Source: Acidobacteriota bacterium (GTDB lineage Bacteria > Acidobacteriota > Terriglobia > Acidiferrales > UBA7541). Taken from it: DNA of 32,473 nucleotides. Position 1 is the stretch's first letter. Every line of letters begins with the position of its first letter. Made by a program: the position numbers and the translations under genes. The notes beneath the pieces were generated by a model. It was given only the letters and a program-made list of their open reading frames with translations, ran no database searches and was not told where the DNA came from. Shown in pieces: positions 25,646 through 32,473 of the stretch. Location of the stretch: NCBI GenBank assembly GCA_021818865.1, contig JAKASX010000039.1:1-32473 (forward strand), written 5' to 3'.

Positions 25646-26653
25646 TCAGGCGACGCCGGCGAGGGTTTCGAGTTCCTTCAGTTGCTGCGCTTCGCCCATC
25701 GCGATCAGAAAATCGCCGGCGCGGATTTCGTCGTCGCCGGAGGGGTTGAATTCGATTTTGCCGGTTTGGCGGCGAATGGCGAGGACGAGAATACCAAGCC
25801 GTTTGCGCAGGTCGGCGTCGCGCAGGCGAATGCCGGCCAGATGGGAGCGCTCGGCGACGGCAACTTCCTCGATGTGGAGGTCGAGTTCGCTGCCGAGCGA
25901 GGACATGGCGAGGTCGAGGAAGCGCTGAACGTGCGGGCGCGTCATCATGCGGGCCATGCGCTGGCCGGCGTAGGAATAGGGCGAGACGACAAAATTGGCC
26001 CCGGCGGTGAGAAGCTTGGATTCGGCGTCTTCCTCGCTGGCGCGCGCGACGATGGCGAGATCGGGCGCGAGGCTGCGCGCGGTGAGCACGACGTAGACGT
26101 TCTGGGCGTCGGTGGCGACGGCGCTCGCCAGGCCGCGCGCGCGCTCGATATGCGCCTGGCGAAGCACGGATTCGCTGGTCGCGTCGCCCAGAACGACGGG
26201 GACATTGCGCTCGACCGCCCACTGCGTGCGCGCCTGGTCGCGTTCGATGAGGACGAGCGGCAGGCCGCGCGCGAGAACTTCGCTGGCGATGCGGCGGCCG
26301 ACGCGGCCGGCGCCGCAAATGATGACGTGGTCGTGGAGATGAGCGATTTCGCGGTCCATGCGACGGCGGCCGAAAAACACGCCGAGTTCGGATTGTATCA
26401 CTCCGTGGGTGAGGGTCCCGATCGCCGTGCCAATCACGCCGAGGCCCAGAAAAATCAGCACGACGTTGAAAATCTGGCCGGAATGCGATAGCTGATTTTC
26501 CGGCTCGGCGCCGATGGTGGAAATCGTCATCAGCGTGGCGTAGAGGCAGTTGAACCAGGGCCAGTGTTCCGTCAAACGGAATCCCAGCGTGCCGATGCCG
26601 AGCAGCACGGCCACCATCCCGGCCACAACCGCAACATGGCGGAACAGGCGCAC
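25646..26653 (-). CDS. two-TM potassium-channel-like protein with RCK domain
   Basis: 335 residues from GTG 26653. TM1 is about 6-26, a pore helix about 33-44 and TM2 about 62-82. The RCK/TrkA-N Rossmann domain follows from 108 (VIICGAGRVGRRIASEV, acidic end of beta-2 at ER) and a TrkA-C domain occupies roughly 250-330. The filter region reads TISTIGAEPE, where cation channels have TVGYG or TVGFG. It should gate ion flow in response to nucleotide or ion binding at the RCK ring, but selectivity is uncertain. A longer frame reaches 26893, with ATG 26704 as an option. I prefer GTG 26653 because TATAAT lies 6 nt upstream and the added residues are not membrane-like. Confidence 0.82.
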   Translation of the reverse strand: MRLFRHVAVVAGMVAVLLGIGTLGFRLTEHWPWFNCLYATLMTISTIGAEPENQLSHSGQIFNVVLIFLGLGVIGTAIGTLTHGVIQSELGVFFGRRRMDREIAHLHDHVIICGAGRVGRRIASEVLARGLPLVLIERDQARTQWAVERNVPVVLGDATSESVLRQAHIERARGLASAVATDAQNVYVVLTARSLAPDLAIVARASEEDAESKLLTAGANFVVSPYSYAGQRMARMMTRPHVQRFLDLAMSSLGSELDLHIEEVAVAERSHLAGIRLRDADLRKRLGILVLAIRRQTGKIEFNPSGDDEIRAGDFLIAMGEAQQLKELETLAGVA

Positions 26654-26659
26654 GCCAGC

Positions 26660-26665
26660 ATTATA
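26660..26665 (-). promoter_or_regulatory. consensus -10 of the RCK channel gene
   Basis: A perfect TATAAT on the minus strand, six bases before the GTG at 26653. The expected transcription start coincides with the start codon, implying a leaderless mRNA. No good -35 hexamer is visible at 16-18 bp. Confidence 0.4.
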
Positions 26666-26712
26666 CGAAGACGGGCTGTGGAATGGCCGGGATTTGGTGT
26701 ACATCGACCGCG

Positions 26713-26752
26713 CACAGCCAGGAGCCGGCTGTGCTGCCGCCAAACCGGCGGC
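26713..26752 (+). repeat. two consecutive inverted repeats in the tnaA upstream region
   Basis: CACAGCC (26713-26719) pairs with GGCTGTG (26727-26733). GCCGCC (26736-26741) pairs with GGCGGC (26747-26752). The hairpins are only 2 bp apart and lie 80-120 bp before the tnaA ATG. They could be RNA structures of a leader or operators; function unknown. Confidence 0.5.
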
Positions 26753-26831
26753 CTGGCTTTGGAGCGCGGCTTGTGCTGGCAACGGAGTTGTGTTTTGCTG
26801 GTGCCGGAACGCTTTCCACCGGGAAGGCCCG

Positions 26832-28196
26832 ATGCCCGTCAAGACCATCATCGAACCCTTTCGCATCAAGAGCGTGGAACCGATTCGGAGCACGACGCGA
26901 GAAGAGCGAGAACAGCTGCTCGAAGCGGCCGGCTACAATCTGTTCGCGGTTCCCGCCGAATCCATTCTGATCGATCTGCTCACCGATTCCGGCACGGCGG
27001 CGATGTCGACGGCGCAGTGGGCGGCGCTGGTGCGCGGCGACGAATCGTACGCCGGTTCGCCGAGCTTCACGCGATTCCGGGAGTCGGTGGAAGCGATTTT
27101 CGGATTCCGGCACGTGATTCCGACGCACCAGGGACGCGCGGCCGAGCGCATCCTGTTTTCGGTGATGTGCAAGCCGGGCGACGCGGTGCCGAACAACACG
27201 CATTTCGACACGACGCGCGCCAATTGCGAATTCGTCGGCGCGGAAGCGGTGGATTTGCCGATACCCGAAGCCGCCGAGCCCGGTCTGGTGCACCCCTTCA
27301 AGGGGAACATGGACGTGGAGCGGCTGGAGCGGCTGATCGCGGAAAGGGGAGCCAGGCGCGTGCCGCTGGTGATGCTGACGATTACGAACAATTCCGGCGG
27401 CGGCCAGCCGGTTTCGCTCGAAAACATCCGGGCGGTGCACGCGGTTTGCCGAAAACACGGGATTCCGCTCTACCTGGACGCGTGCCGATTCGCGGAAAAC
27501 TCCTATTTCATCAAGCTGCGCGAAGCCGGCTACGCCGCGAAGTCGCCGCGCGAAATCGCGCGAGAGATTTTTTCCCTGGCGGACGGCTGCACGATGTCGG
27601 CAAAGAAAGACGGCATGGCGAATATCGGCGGATTCCTGTGCACGAACGACGATTCGCTGGCGCAGCAGGAGAAAAACCTGCTGATTCTGACCGAGGGATT
27701 TCCGACCTATGGAGGCCTGGCGGGGCGTGACCTGGAAGCGATCGCGGTGGGACTGAACGAAGCGCTCGAGGAGGATTACCTGCATTACCGGATCGTTTCG
27801 ACCGGCTACCTGGGCGAGCACATCGCGCGCGCCGGCGTGCCCATCGTGCAGCCGCCGGGCGGGCACGCGATTTATATCGACGCGCGATCGTTTCTGCCGC
27901 ACGTCCCTCCCGAGAAATTTCCCGGGCAGGCGCTGGCCATCGAGTTGTTTCTCGAAGGCGGAATCCGGTCGTGCGAAATCGGGACGCTGATGCTGGGACG
28001 CCACGCGCGGATGGATCTGGTGCGGCTGGCGATTCCGCGGCGCGTGTACACGCAAAGTCATATCGATTATGTAGTGGAAATCATTCTGGAAGTGTTCGCG
28101 CGGCGGGAAAAAATCGGCGGTTTGGCGCTGACCTACGAAGCGCCGTTTCTGCGGCATTTCACCGCGCGCTTCCGCCGGTTGGGCGGTGCGGCATGA
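26832..28196 (+). CDS. tnaA: tryptophanase (beta-eliminating lyase family)
   Basis: 454 residues, slightly shorter than E. coli TnaA. PLP lysine is K259 in MSAKKDGM; other motifs are LIDLLTDSGT, PTHQGR, ITNNSGGGQPVS and GFPTYGGLAGRD. The residues separating tryptophanase from tyrosine phenol-lyase all favour tryptophanase: D126 (HFDTT; Thr in TPL), I383 (CEIGTLMLGR; Arg in TPL) and H442 (LRHFTARF; Phe in TPL). Elsewhere it resembles TPL (EPFRIKSVE, NIGGFLC, AGRDLEA), so it is an intermediate member. It cleaves tryptophan to indole, pyruvate and ammonia. ATG 26832 is preceded by GGGAAGG. The stop overlaps the next gene by four bases (ATGA). Confidence 0.87.
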   Translation: MPVKTIIEPFRIKSVEPIRSTTREEREQLLEAAGYNLFAVPAESILIDLLTDSGTAAMSTAQWAALVRGDESYAGSPSFTRFRESVEAIFGFRHVIPTHQGRAAERILFSVMCKPGDAVPNNTHFDTTRANCEFVGAEAVDLPIPEAAEPGLVHPFKGNMDVERLERLIAERGARRVPLVMLTITNNSGGGQPVSLENIRAVHAVCRKHGIPLYLDACRFAENSYFIKLREAGYAAKSPREIAREIFSLADGCTMSAKKDGMANIGGFLCTNDDSLAQQEKNLLILTEGFPTYGGLAGRDLEAIAVGLNEALEEDYLHYRIVSTGYLGEHIARAGVPIVQPPGGHAIYIDARSFLPHVPPEKFPGQALAIELFLEGGIRSCEIGTLMLGRHARMDLVRLAIPRRVYTQSHIDYVVEIILEVFARREKIGGLALTYEAPFLRHFTARFRRLGGAA

Positions 28197-29557
28197 ATCC
28201 GGAAACCGGAACGGGAGCGCTTTTTCCACGCGATTTTCGCAGGCGATATCCGCTGGCGGCGCGCGGGGAGGGTTGCTGGATTTTCACTGACGAAGGGAAA
28301 AAACTGCTGGACGCGGCGGGAAGCGCTGCGGTGGTTTCGATCGGGCACGGCGTGGGGGAAATCGGCGAGGCGATGGCGGAGCAGGCGCGGCGGCTCGCTT
28401 TCGTGCATTCCTCCGAATTTCACACGCGCGCGGCGGAAGAGTTGGCTCGGCAGCTGCTGGATCTCGCGCCGGCGAATTTCCGGCAGGGAGGGCGCGTGCT
28501 GCTCACGTCCGGCGGCTCGGAAGCCACGGAAACCGCGATCAAGCTGTGCCGGCAATATTTTCTGGAACGCGGCGAGCCGCAGCGGGCGAAAATCGTTTCG
28601 CGGCGGCAGAGCTATCACGGAAGCACGCTGGGCGCGCTCGCAGCTTCGGGGAACGTAGGCCGGCGGGAACCGTACGAACCGCTGCTGGCAAATTGGGACA
28701 AAATTGCGCCGTGCTATTGCTACCGCTGCCCGCTGGGACTGCGATTTCCCGAGTGCAACATTGCTTGCGCCGACGACCTCGAAACGCATTTGCGGGAAAA
28801 CGGCTCGGAAGACGTGGCCGCGTTCCTTTTCGAGCCGGTGTCGGGCGCGACGCTGGGCGCCGTGGCGCCACCGGAAGGCTACGCGAAGCGGATTGAGGAA
28901 ATTTGCCGGCGCCACGGCATCCTCCTCATCGCGGATGAAGTGATGACCGGCGTGGGACGCACCGGGAAATCGTTTGCCGTGGAGCATTGGGGCGTCGAGC
29001 CGGATCTGCTGCTGGTGGGCAAGGGAGTAGCGAGCGGGTACGCTCCAGTGGGCGGGGTGATTGCGTCGGCGGGCGTGGTGGAGACGATCGCAAAGGGATC
29101 GGGACGCTTCGTTCACGGATTCACCTACAGCGCGCATCCGGTGGCCGCGGCGGCGGGCGTCGCGGTGCTGGACTACCTGGAAAGACATCATCTTTTTTCG
29201 CGCGTCTCTGGCGTAGGCGCGGAATTGGGACGCGCAATCGAGGGGCTGCGCGGCGAATTTCCCATCATCGGCGACGTGCGCGGGCTCGGGCTGCTGTGGG
29301 GAACCGAGCTGGTGAGGCAGCGGGATACGCGACTGGCGTATCCGGCGGAACTCAAAGTGGCGCAGCGCGTGTTTCAGGCCGCGTACGAGGCGGGCGTGCT
29401 GACGTATCCGATTCAGGGCTGCGTCGACGGGCACGCAGGCGACCATTTGTTGTTCGCGCCGCCGTTCATTCTGTCGAGCGCGGAGATCGAAGCGCTGGTT
29501 GCGGGGCTGCGAACGGCGCTGACGCAAGTTGTGGCGGCGCTGCCGGTGGAGCGATAA
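28193..29557 (+). CDS. class III PLP-dependent aminotransferase
   Basis: 454 residues of the omega-aminotransferase (class III) family, closest in feel to the YhxA/aspartate-aminotransferase-family group. TSGGSEATE (105-113) binds phosphate, SYHGSTLGAL (140-149) follows, and ADEVMTGVGRTG (247-258) contains the cofactor aspartate D248. K277 in VGKGVASGYAP is the PLP lysine. A cysteine cluster C174-x-C-x2-C179 plus C188 and C192 (CYCYRCP ... ECNIAC) is a subfamily trait and may bind metal. Translation starts within the tnaA stop (ATGA). Class III enzymes often use pyruvate as amino acceptor, so the pyruvate released by TnaA could be its partner substrate; the amino donor is unknown. Confidence 0.9.
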   Translation: MNPETGTGALFPRDFRRRYPLAARGEGCWIFTDEGKKLLDAAGSAAVVSIGHGVGEIGEAMAEQARRLAFVHSSEFHTRAAEELARQLLDLAPANFRQGGRVLLTSGGSEATETAIKLCRQYFLERGEPQRAKIVSRRQSYHGSTLGALAASGNVGRREPYEPLLANWDKIAPCYCYRCPLGLRFPECNIACADDLETHLRENGSEDVAAFLFEPVSGATLGAVAPPEGYAKRIEEICRRHGILLIADEVMTGVGRTGKSFAVEHWGVEPDLLLVGKGVASGYAPVGGVIASAGVVETIAKGSGRFVHGFTYSAHPVAAAAGVAVLDYLERHHLFSRVSGVGAELGRAIEGLRGEFPIIGDVRGLGLLWGTELVRQRDTRLAYPAELKVAQRVFQAAYEAGVLTYPIQGCVDGHAGDHLLFAPPFILSSAEIEALVAGLRTALTQVVAALPVER

Positions 29558-29592
29558 AGCCCACGCAGGGTCGCGAAAGGCGATCCGCGCGT

Positions 29593-30060
29593 TCAACGCT
29601 TGTAGATGACCTTGCGGTGAAATAGCGGTGCATCGCGGCCGACCTCTTTGCCGATGTACGCGCCAAGGGCGCCAAAGATGACCGCGCCGAGGCCGCGGGC
29701 GCTGCTCGCCTCGCCGAGCCCCGCGCCAATTCCGGCGCCGACACCCATCCCGATGGCCGCGTTGGCCCTATCTGAATGTTCCAGCCGGACCTCGCGCACG
29801 ATTCTCCGGTCGAATCGGTAACGGGATTCGATTGGCGGCACGTAGGGCGGCGGCGAACTCCAGAAGCGGTCGCAAGACAGCTCGTTTTTCGTCGCGCGCA
29901 CGAAAATGCACAGAACACGGCTCTCATTTGCCGGTTTGACAGAGATGGGCGTGCCAGCGCGGAGGCGCATGACGTCGCGCCAATGCCCGGTGCGGGCGTG
30001 TGCGGCGGGGACGATGGAAACGATAAAGAATGCGATGGGAAGAACGAGTTTGTGTCTCAT
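29593..30060 (-). CDS. small secreted protein with glycine-zipper segment
   Basis: 155 residues from ATG 30060 (a GTG six bases earlier is possible). A signal peptide (MRHKLVLPIAFFIVSIVPAA) is followed by a polar region with two cysteines and a short beta-rich part (GTPISVKPANESRVLCIFVR). A glycine-rich hydrophobic stretch (AAIGMGVGAGIGAGLGEA ... GALGAYIGKEVGRD) is typical of glycine-zipper segments in outer-membrane or surface proteins. It is common in Acidobacteriota as an uncharacterised protein. It is convergent with the aminotransferase, 35 bp away. The function is unknown. Confidence 0.75.
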   Translation of the reverse strand: MRHKLVLPIAFFIVSIVPAAHARTGHWRDVMRLRAGTPISVKPANESRVLCIFVRATKNELSCDRFWSSPPPYVPPIESRYRFDRRIVREVRLEHSDRANAAIGMGVGAGIGAGLGEASSARGLGAVIFGALGAYIGKEVGRDAPLFHRKVIYKR

Positions 30061-30101
30061 GCGCACATGCTAAACGCATGCGCGTGAGGCCGGGCGCCGG
30101 G

Positions 30102-30127
30102 CTGTGACACTTTTCGAGCTGTCACAG
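30102..30127. repeat. 8-bp inverted repeat across the GntR gene stop
   Basis: CTGTGACA (30102-30109) and TGTCACAG (30120-30127) are perfect reverse complements with a 10-nt spacer; the second arm contains the stop codon of the GntR-type gene. There is no T tract. It may act as a simple terminator hairpin or be a binding site. Confidence 0.5.
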
Positions 30128-31048
30128 GCGGGAGCGGAGCGGAGGGCGAATCTGCTGCTCCCAGCGTTTGAGCTCGCGCCGGGAGGGTTCGGAAAGCAGC
30201 GGAAAGCGGACAACGCGAATCGTTTTCGACACGGCCTGCGCGGTGAGCGAATCGGCGACGACGGCGGCCGCCTGCTCCAAACCTCGCTGCCAATCGCGCC
30301 TGCGGGCATCGCGAAAGATCAGGCTCTCCGGCGCGAATCCCGCGGCCAGAAGCATCGCGCGAGCCCATTTCAAAAATTCCGGCCAGCGCGAAGCCACCGC
30401 CACCAGCGCGTCGTAGGGAGCCGGAAGCCAATGCGCGAGCGACGAAGACGGCGATTCGATTTGTAGCGTGAGCAGCTCGGCGTGCGGCGGCAACAGTTTC
30501 CGCACGAGGTTCGCTTTGCTGGGCAGGACGACGGGAATCGCGCGCGCCGCGGCGCGGGTGAGAGCGCGCTCGCGCAGACCCACGGATTTCACCGGAACGG
30601 CAAGCACTTCGCGCATTTCCGCCTCGACGATGCGCCGCAGCTCACGGTCGGGCTCGATCAGCAGGAAACGGATGGGCGGTTGAAACGCCAGCCATTCGCG
30701 AAGCCGCCGGCGGATGGCCTCGGGCGGAAAGCCGCGCTCGCGAGCCTGGCGAAACAGATTGGCGATCAGATGGTCGAGTGCCAGAGGCGAATCGGCGGGA
30801 AGGTCAGGAGCGCTTTTGCGAACGAAAACGCCGCTGCCGCGGCGCGACTCGAGCCAACCGTCGCGTTCGAGCCGGCGATACGCGGCGCTGACGGTATTCG
30901 GATGCAGGCGGAAGCGGCGCGCCAATTCGCGCGTGCTCGGCAGTCGCTCGCCCGGGGCGACGTCGCCGGAAAGAATGGCCAGAACGACCTGTGCGAAGAG
31001 CTGCTCGCGCAGGCTGATTTCGGCGCCGCGTGCGAACCAGAAGCGCAT
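30122..31048 (-). CDS. GntR-family (YtrA-like wHTH) regulator with unusual ligand-binding-like C-terminus
   Basis: 308 residues. Residues 9-78 are a GntR winged helix (ISLREQLFAQVVLAILSGDV, RLPSTRELARRFRLHPNTVS, WLESRRGSGVFVRK). After a helical linker (about 85-120), residues 125-290 form two alternating alpha/beta lobes (RFLLIEPDRELRRIVEAEM; IPVVLPSKANLVRKLL; YDALVAVASRWPEFLKWARA), resembling a periplasmic-binding-protein-like fold rather than UTRA, FCD or an aminotransferase. It is divergent from the POT peptide transporter, a likely target. ATG 31048 has no Shine-Dalgarno but TAAAAT lies 8 nt upstream. The effector is unknown. Confidence 0.85.
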   Translation of the reverse strand: MRFWFARGAEISLREQLFAQVVLAILSGDVAPGERLPSTRELARRFRLHPNTVSAAYRRLERDGWLESRRGSGVFVRKSAPDLPADSPLALDHLIANLFRQARERGFPPEAIRRRLREWLAFQPPIRFLLIEPDRELRRIVEAEMREVLAVPVKSVGLRERALTRAAARAIPVVLPSKANLVRKLLPPHAELLTLQIESPSSSLAHWLPAPYDALVAVASRWPEFLKWARAMLLAAGFAPESLIFRDARRRDWQRGLEQAAAVVADSLTAQAVSKTIRVVRFPLLSEPSRRELKRWEQQIRPPLRSRL

Positions 31049-31056
31049 CGGCGGCT

Positions 31057-31062
31057 ATTTTA
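31057..31062 (-). promoter_or_regulatory. candidate -10 of the GntR-type gene
   Basis: TAAAAT on the minus strand ends 8 nt before the ATG at 31048, again implying a leaderless or near-leaderless transcript. No good -35 is present at the standard distance. Confidence 0.3.
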
Positions 31063-31166
31063 CTCGCCCGGCGCGGCGGCAAGCGCGGAAACAGGGGCCC
31101 CGGCCCTGCCACCGGAAAGTGTTCGGTCCGAAAAAGTTCCTTCTAGGCGCGGACGGGGGGAATAGG

Positions 31167-31172
31167 TACAAT
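31167..31172 (+). promoter_or_regulatory. candidate -10 of the POT transporter gene
   Basis: TACAAT lies 21 bp before the ATG at 31194; a Shine-Dalgarno (GAGAGAGGG) lies between them. No clear -35 is visible. Confidence 0.25.
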
Positions 31173-31193
31173 CCCCGCCGCGAGAGAGGGCGA

Positions 31194-32473
31194 ATGAACC
31201 CGTCGCCGACAGCCACGAAGGCCCACCCACGGAAAGCGTTTCTCGTCCTGTTCTTTGTAGAGATCTGGGAGCGATTCGGCTACTACGGAATGGCGTCCCT
31301 GATGGTGCTCTACATGGTGCAGAAGCTCGGACTCGGCGACGAACGGTCCGACATGATCTGGGGGACGTTTTCCGCGCTGGTCTACTCGATGCCGATGCTG
31401 GGCGGCTACGTGGGCGACCGCGTGCTGGGCCTGCGGCGAACGCTGGTGCTGGGCGCGATAACGCTGGGACTGGGCTACGTGGCGCTATCGATTCCGGTGA
31501 ATGCGACGTTTTTCCCGGCGATGGGGCTGATCGCGCTGGGCAACGGGCTGTTCAAGGTGAATCCGAACAACCTGGTTTCGCGATTGTACGAGGGCGAGCG
31601 ATCGAAGATGGATATTCTGTTCACCATCTACTACATGTCGCTGAACATCGGCTCGTTCGTCTCCGTTCTGCTGACGCCGTGGATCAAGGAACATCCGAGC
31701 TGGACGATCGCGGTGGGGCCGCTGCGCTTCGACAGCTGGCATCTGGCGTTTGGCGTGAGCGCGATCGGGCTGACGCTGGGCCTTCTGAACTACGGGGCGT
31801 TCAGCCGCTATTTGCGGCCGTACGGCGCGGCCACGGATTTTGAGAACTTGCGTTGGAACAGGCTGGGCGCGGTGCTCGGGGCGTCGGTGGCGATCGTATT
31901 CGTGATCGCGGAGATCATCCGTTACCGCGCGGCTTCGCTGGTGGTCGTCGTGGTGTGCTCGGCGCTGATGATTTACGTTTTCGGGCACCTGCTCGTGACG
32001 GGTGAACGGCAAGCGCGAAGGCGCGTGGTGGCGTGCATCCTTTTCACGGTGATGTCCGTCATCTGGGCCGTTTACAACCAGCAGATTTACACCTCGCTCA
32101 CGCTGTTCGCCCTGCGCAACGTGCGACACCAACTGCTCGGCGTGCACGTGGCGGCGGCGCAATTCCAGGATTTGAACCAGTTCTGGCTGATCGTGCTGGC
32201 GTTGCCGCTGGCGTGGCTTTACGACCGGATGGCGAAATCGCCGCGCGGCGATTTTTCGATGGCGACGAAATACGCGGCCGGGCTCTACCTGCTCGCGATC
32301 GGATTTTTTCTGTACGCCGGAAGCGGCATGGCGGCGCGGAACGGGATCGTTTCGCCGTGGTGGCTGGTGGCGGGATACGGGGCGCAATCGCTGGGTGAGT
32401 TGCTGATCAGCGCGCTGGGATTTTCGATGGTGTCGCAACTGGTGCCGGAGCGGTCGCGGGGAATCGTGATGGG
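31194..32473 (+). CDS. POT/PTR2-family proton-coupled peptide transporter (3' end outside window)
   Basis: At least 426 codons, open to the window edge; the end is missing. The first helix has the POT signature EIWERFGYYGM (E-x2-ERFxYYG), needed for proton and peptide binding. The second family signature appears as YYMSLNIGSF, and MPMLGGYVGDRVLGLRRTL is the MFS loop 2-3 motif. It imports di- and tripeptides with protons across the inner membrane. The start is ATG 31194, with GAGAGAGGG upstream. It is divergent from the GntR regulator, 145 bp apart. Confidence 0.93.
   Translation, partial: MNPSPTATKAHPRKAFLVLFFVEIWERFGYYGMASLMVLYMVQKLGLGDERSDMIWGTFSALVYSMPMLGGYVGDRVLGLRRTLVLGAITLGLGYVALSIPVNATFFPAMGLIALGNGLFKVNPNNLVSRLYEGERSKMDILFTIYYMSLNIGSFVSVLLTPWIKEHPSWTIAVGPLRFDSWHLAFGVSAIGLTLGLLNYGAFSRYLRPYGAATDFENLRWNRLGAVLGASVAIVFVIAEIIRYRAASLVVVVVCSALMIYVFGHLLVTGERQARRRVVACILFTVMSVIWAVYNQQIYTSLTLFALRNVRHQLLGVHVAAAQFQDLNQFWLIVLALPLAWLYDRMAKSPRGDFSMATKYAAGLYLLAIGFFLYAGSGMAARNGIVSPWWLVAGYGAQSLGELLISALGFSMVSQLVPERSRGIVM

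Noticed and set aside
26683-26831. A tnaC-like leader peptide
   Set aside because: An ATG at 26683 opens a frame with a tryptophan at position 5, but it has no resemblance to TnaC, no stop before tnaA and no clear ribosome site.
26832-28196. Tyrosine phenol-lyase as the function of the lyase
   Set aside because: The TPL-specific Thr and Arg positions are Asp and Ile, and the C-terminal Phe is His, as in tryptophanase, despite TPL-like stretches elsewhere.
26661-29596. Long minus-strand open frames (522 and 487 codons) opposite tnaA and the aminotransferase
   Set aside because: The sense strand encodes unmistakable PLP enzymes; the antisense products are Arg/His/Gln-rich and motif-free.
1-32473. 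CRISPR arrays, rRNA genes, prophage structural genes
   Set aside because: No regularly spaced repeat-spacer pattern, rRNA-like stretch or phage morphogenesis protein was seen.

Overview
The window is high-GC bacterial DNA with the gene content of a soil-type Acidobacteriota (Terriglobia/Acidobacteriia-like) genome. The best markers are two large FtsX/MacB-type permeases of the acidobacterial duplicated orphan permease (ADOP) class under a PadR repressor, a Ser/Thr kinase fused to a PD40 propeller, a very large secreted PIG-L deacetylase, and bacillithiol genes. The phylum is inferred from these families. No rRNA or other taxonomic marker is present.

Layout. 1-1.4 kb is decayed accessory DNA: a pair of IS21-like terminal repeats and a frameshifted 3' remnant of a DUF932-like gene. 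1.4-7.2 kb (minus strand) is a compact padR-ADOP-ADOP operon. An inverted repeat in the padR promoter is probably its autorepression operator. 7.3-8.7 kb is a second accessory patch: a zinc-ribbon/multi-HTH DNA-binding protein, short direct and inverted repeats of the kind found at integrase attachment regions, the 5' half of a tRNA-Ser(UGA) cut at the anticodon loop, and a short palindromic repeat. 8.7-16 kb holds an HtrA-like secreted protease, a YjbR-fold protein, the kinase-propeller, a STAS anti-sigma antagonist and a TPR lipoprotein-like protein.

16-25 kb has an amino-sugar/thiol theme: SIS sugar isomerase/deaminase, giant PIG-L protein and APC permease (one minus-strand run), bshB1 and bshA (convergent), and a ROK repressor whose zinc motif is missing. 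25-26.7 kb has a truncated AI-2E exporter relic and a two-TM RCK channel with an odd selectivity filter. 26.8-29.6 kb is a translationally coupled tryptophanase-aminotransferase pair. The window closes with a glycine-zipper protein, a GntR regulator, and a POT peptide transporter running off the right edge.

How the genes may work together: bshA and bshB1 carry out the first two steps of bacillithiol synthesis (GlcNAc-malate, then GlcN-malate); no bshC is visible. The SIS and PIG-L proteins also act on amino sugars, and a NagC-like ROK protein lies next to bshA. tnaA yields pyruvate, indole and ammonia, and the coupled class III aminotransferase could use the pyruvate. At least four regulatory or sensory genes (padR, the kinase, the channel, GntR) have a -10-like hexamer only 6-9 nt before the start codon and no Shine-Dalgarno, which suggests leaderless mRNAs.

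I did not find a convincing novel multi-gene defence system. The most unusual structures are the broken tRNA-Ser with its attachment-like repeats, the zinc-less ROK protein, and the near-identical 310-bp blocks opening the two ADOP genes.
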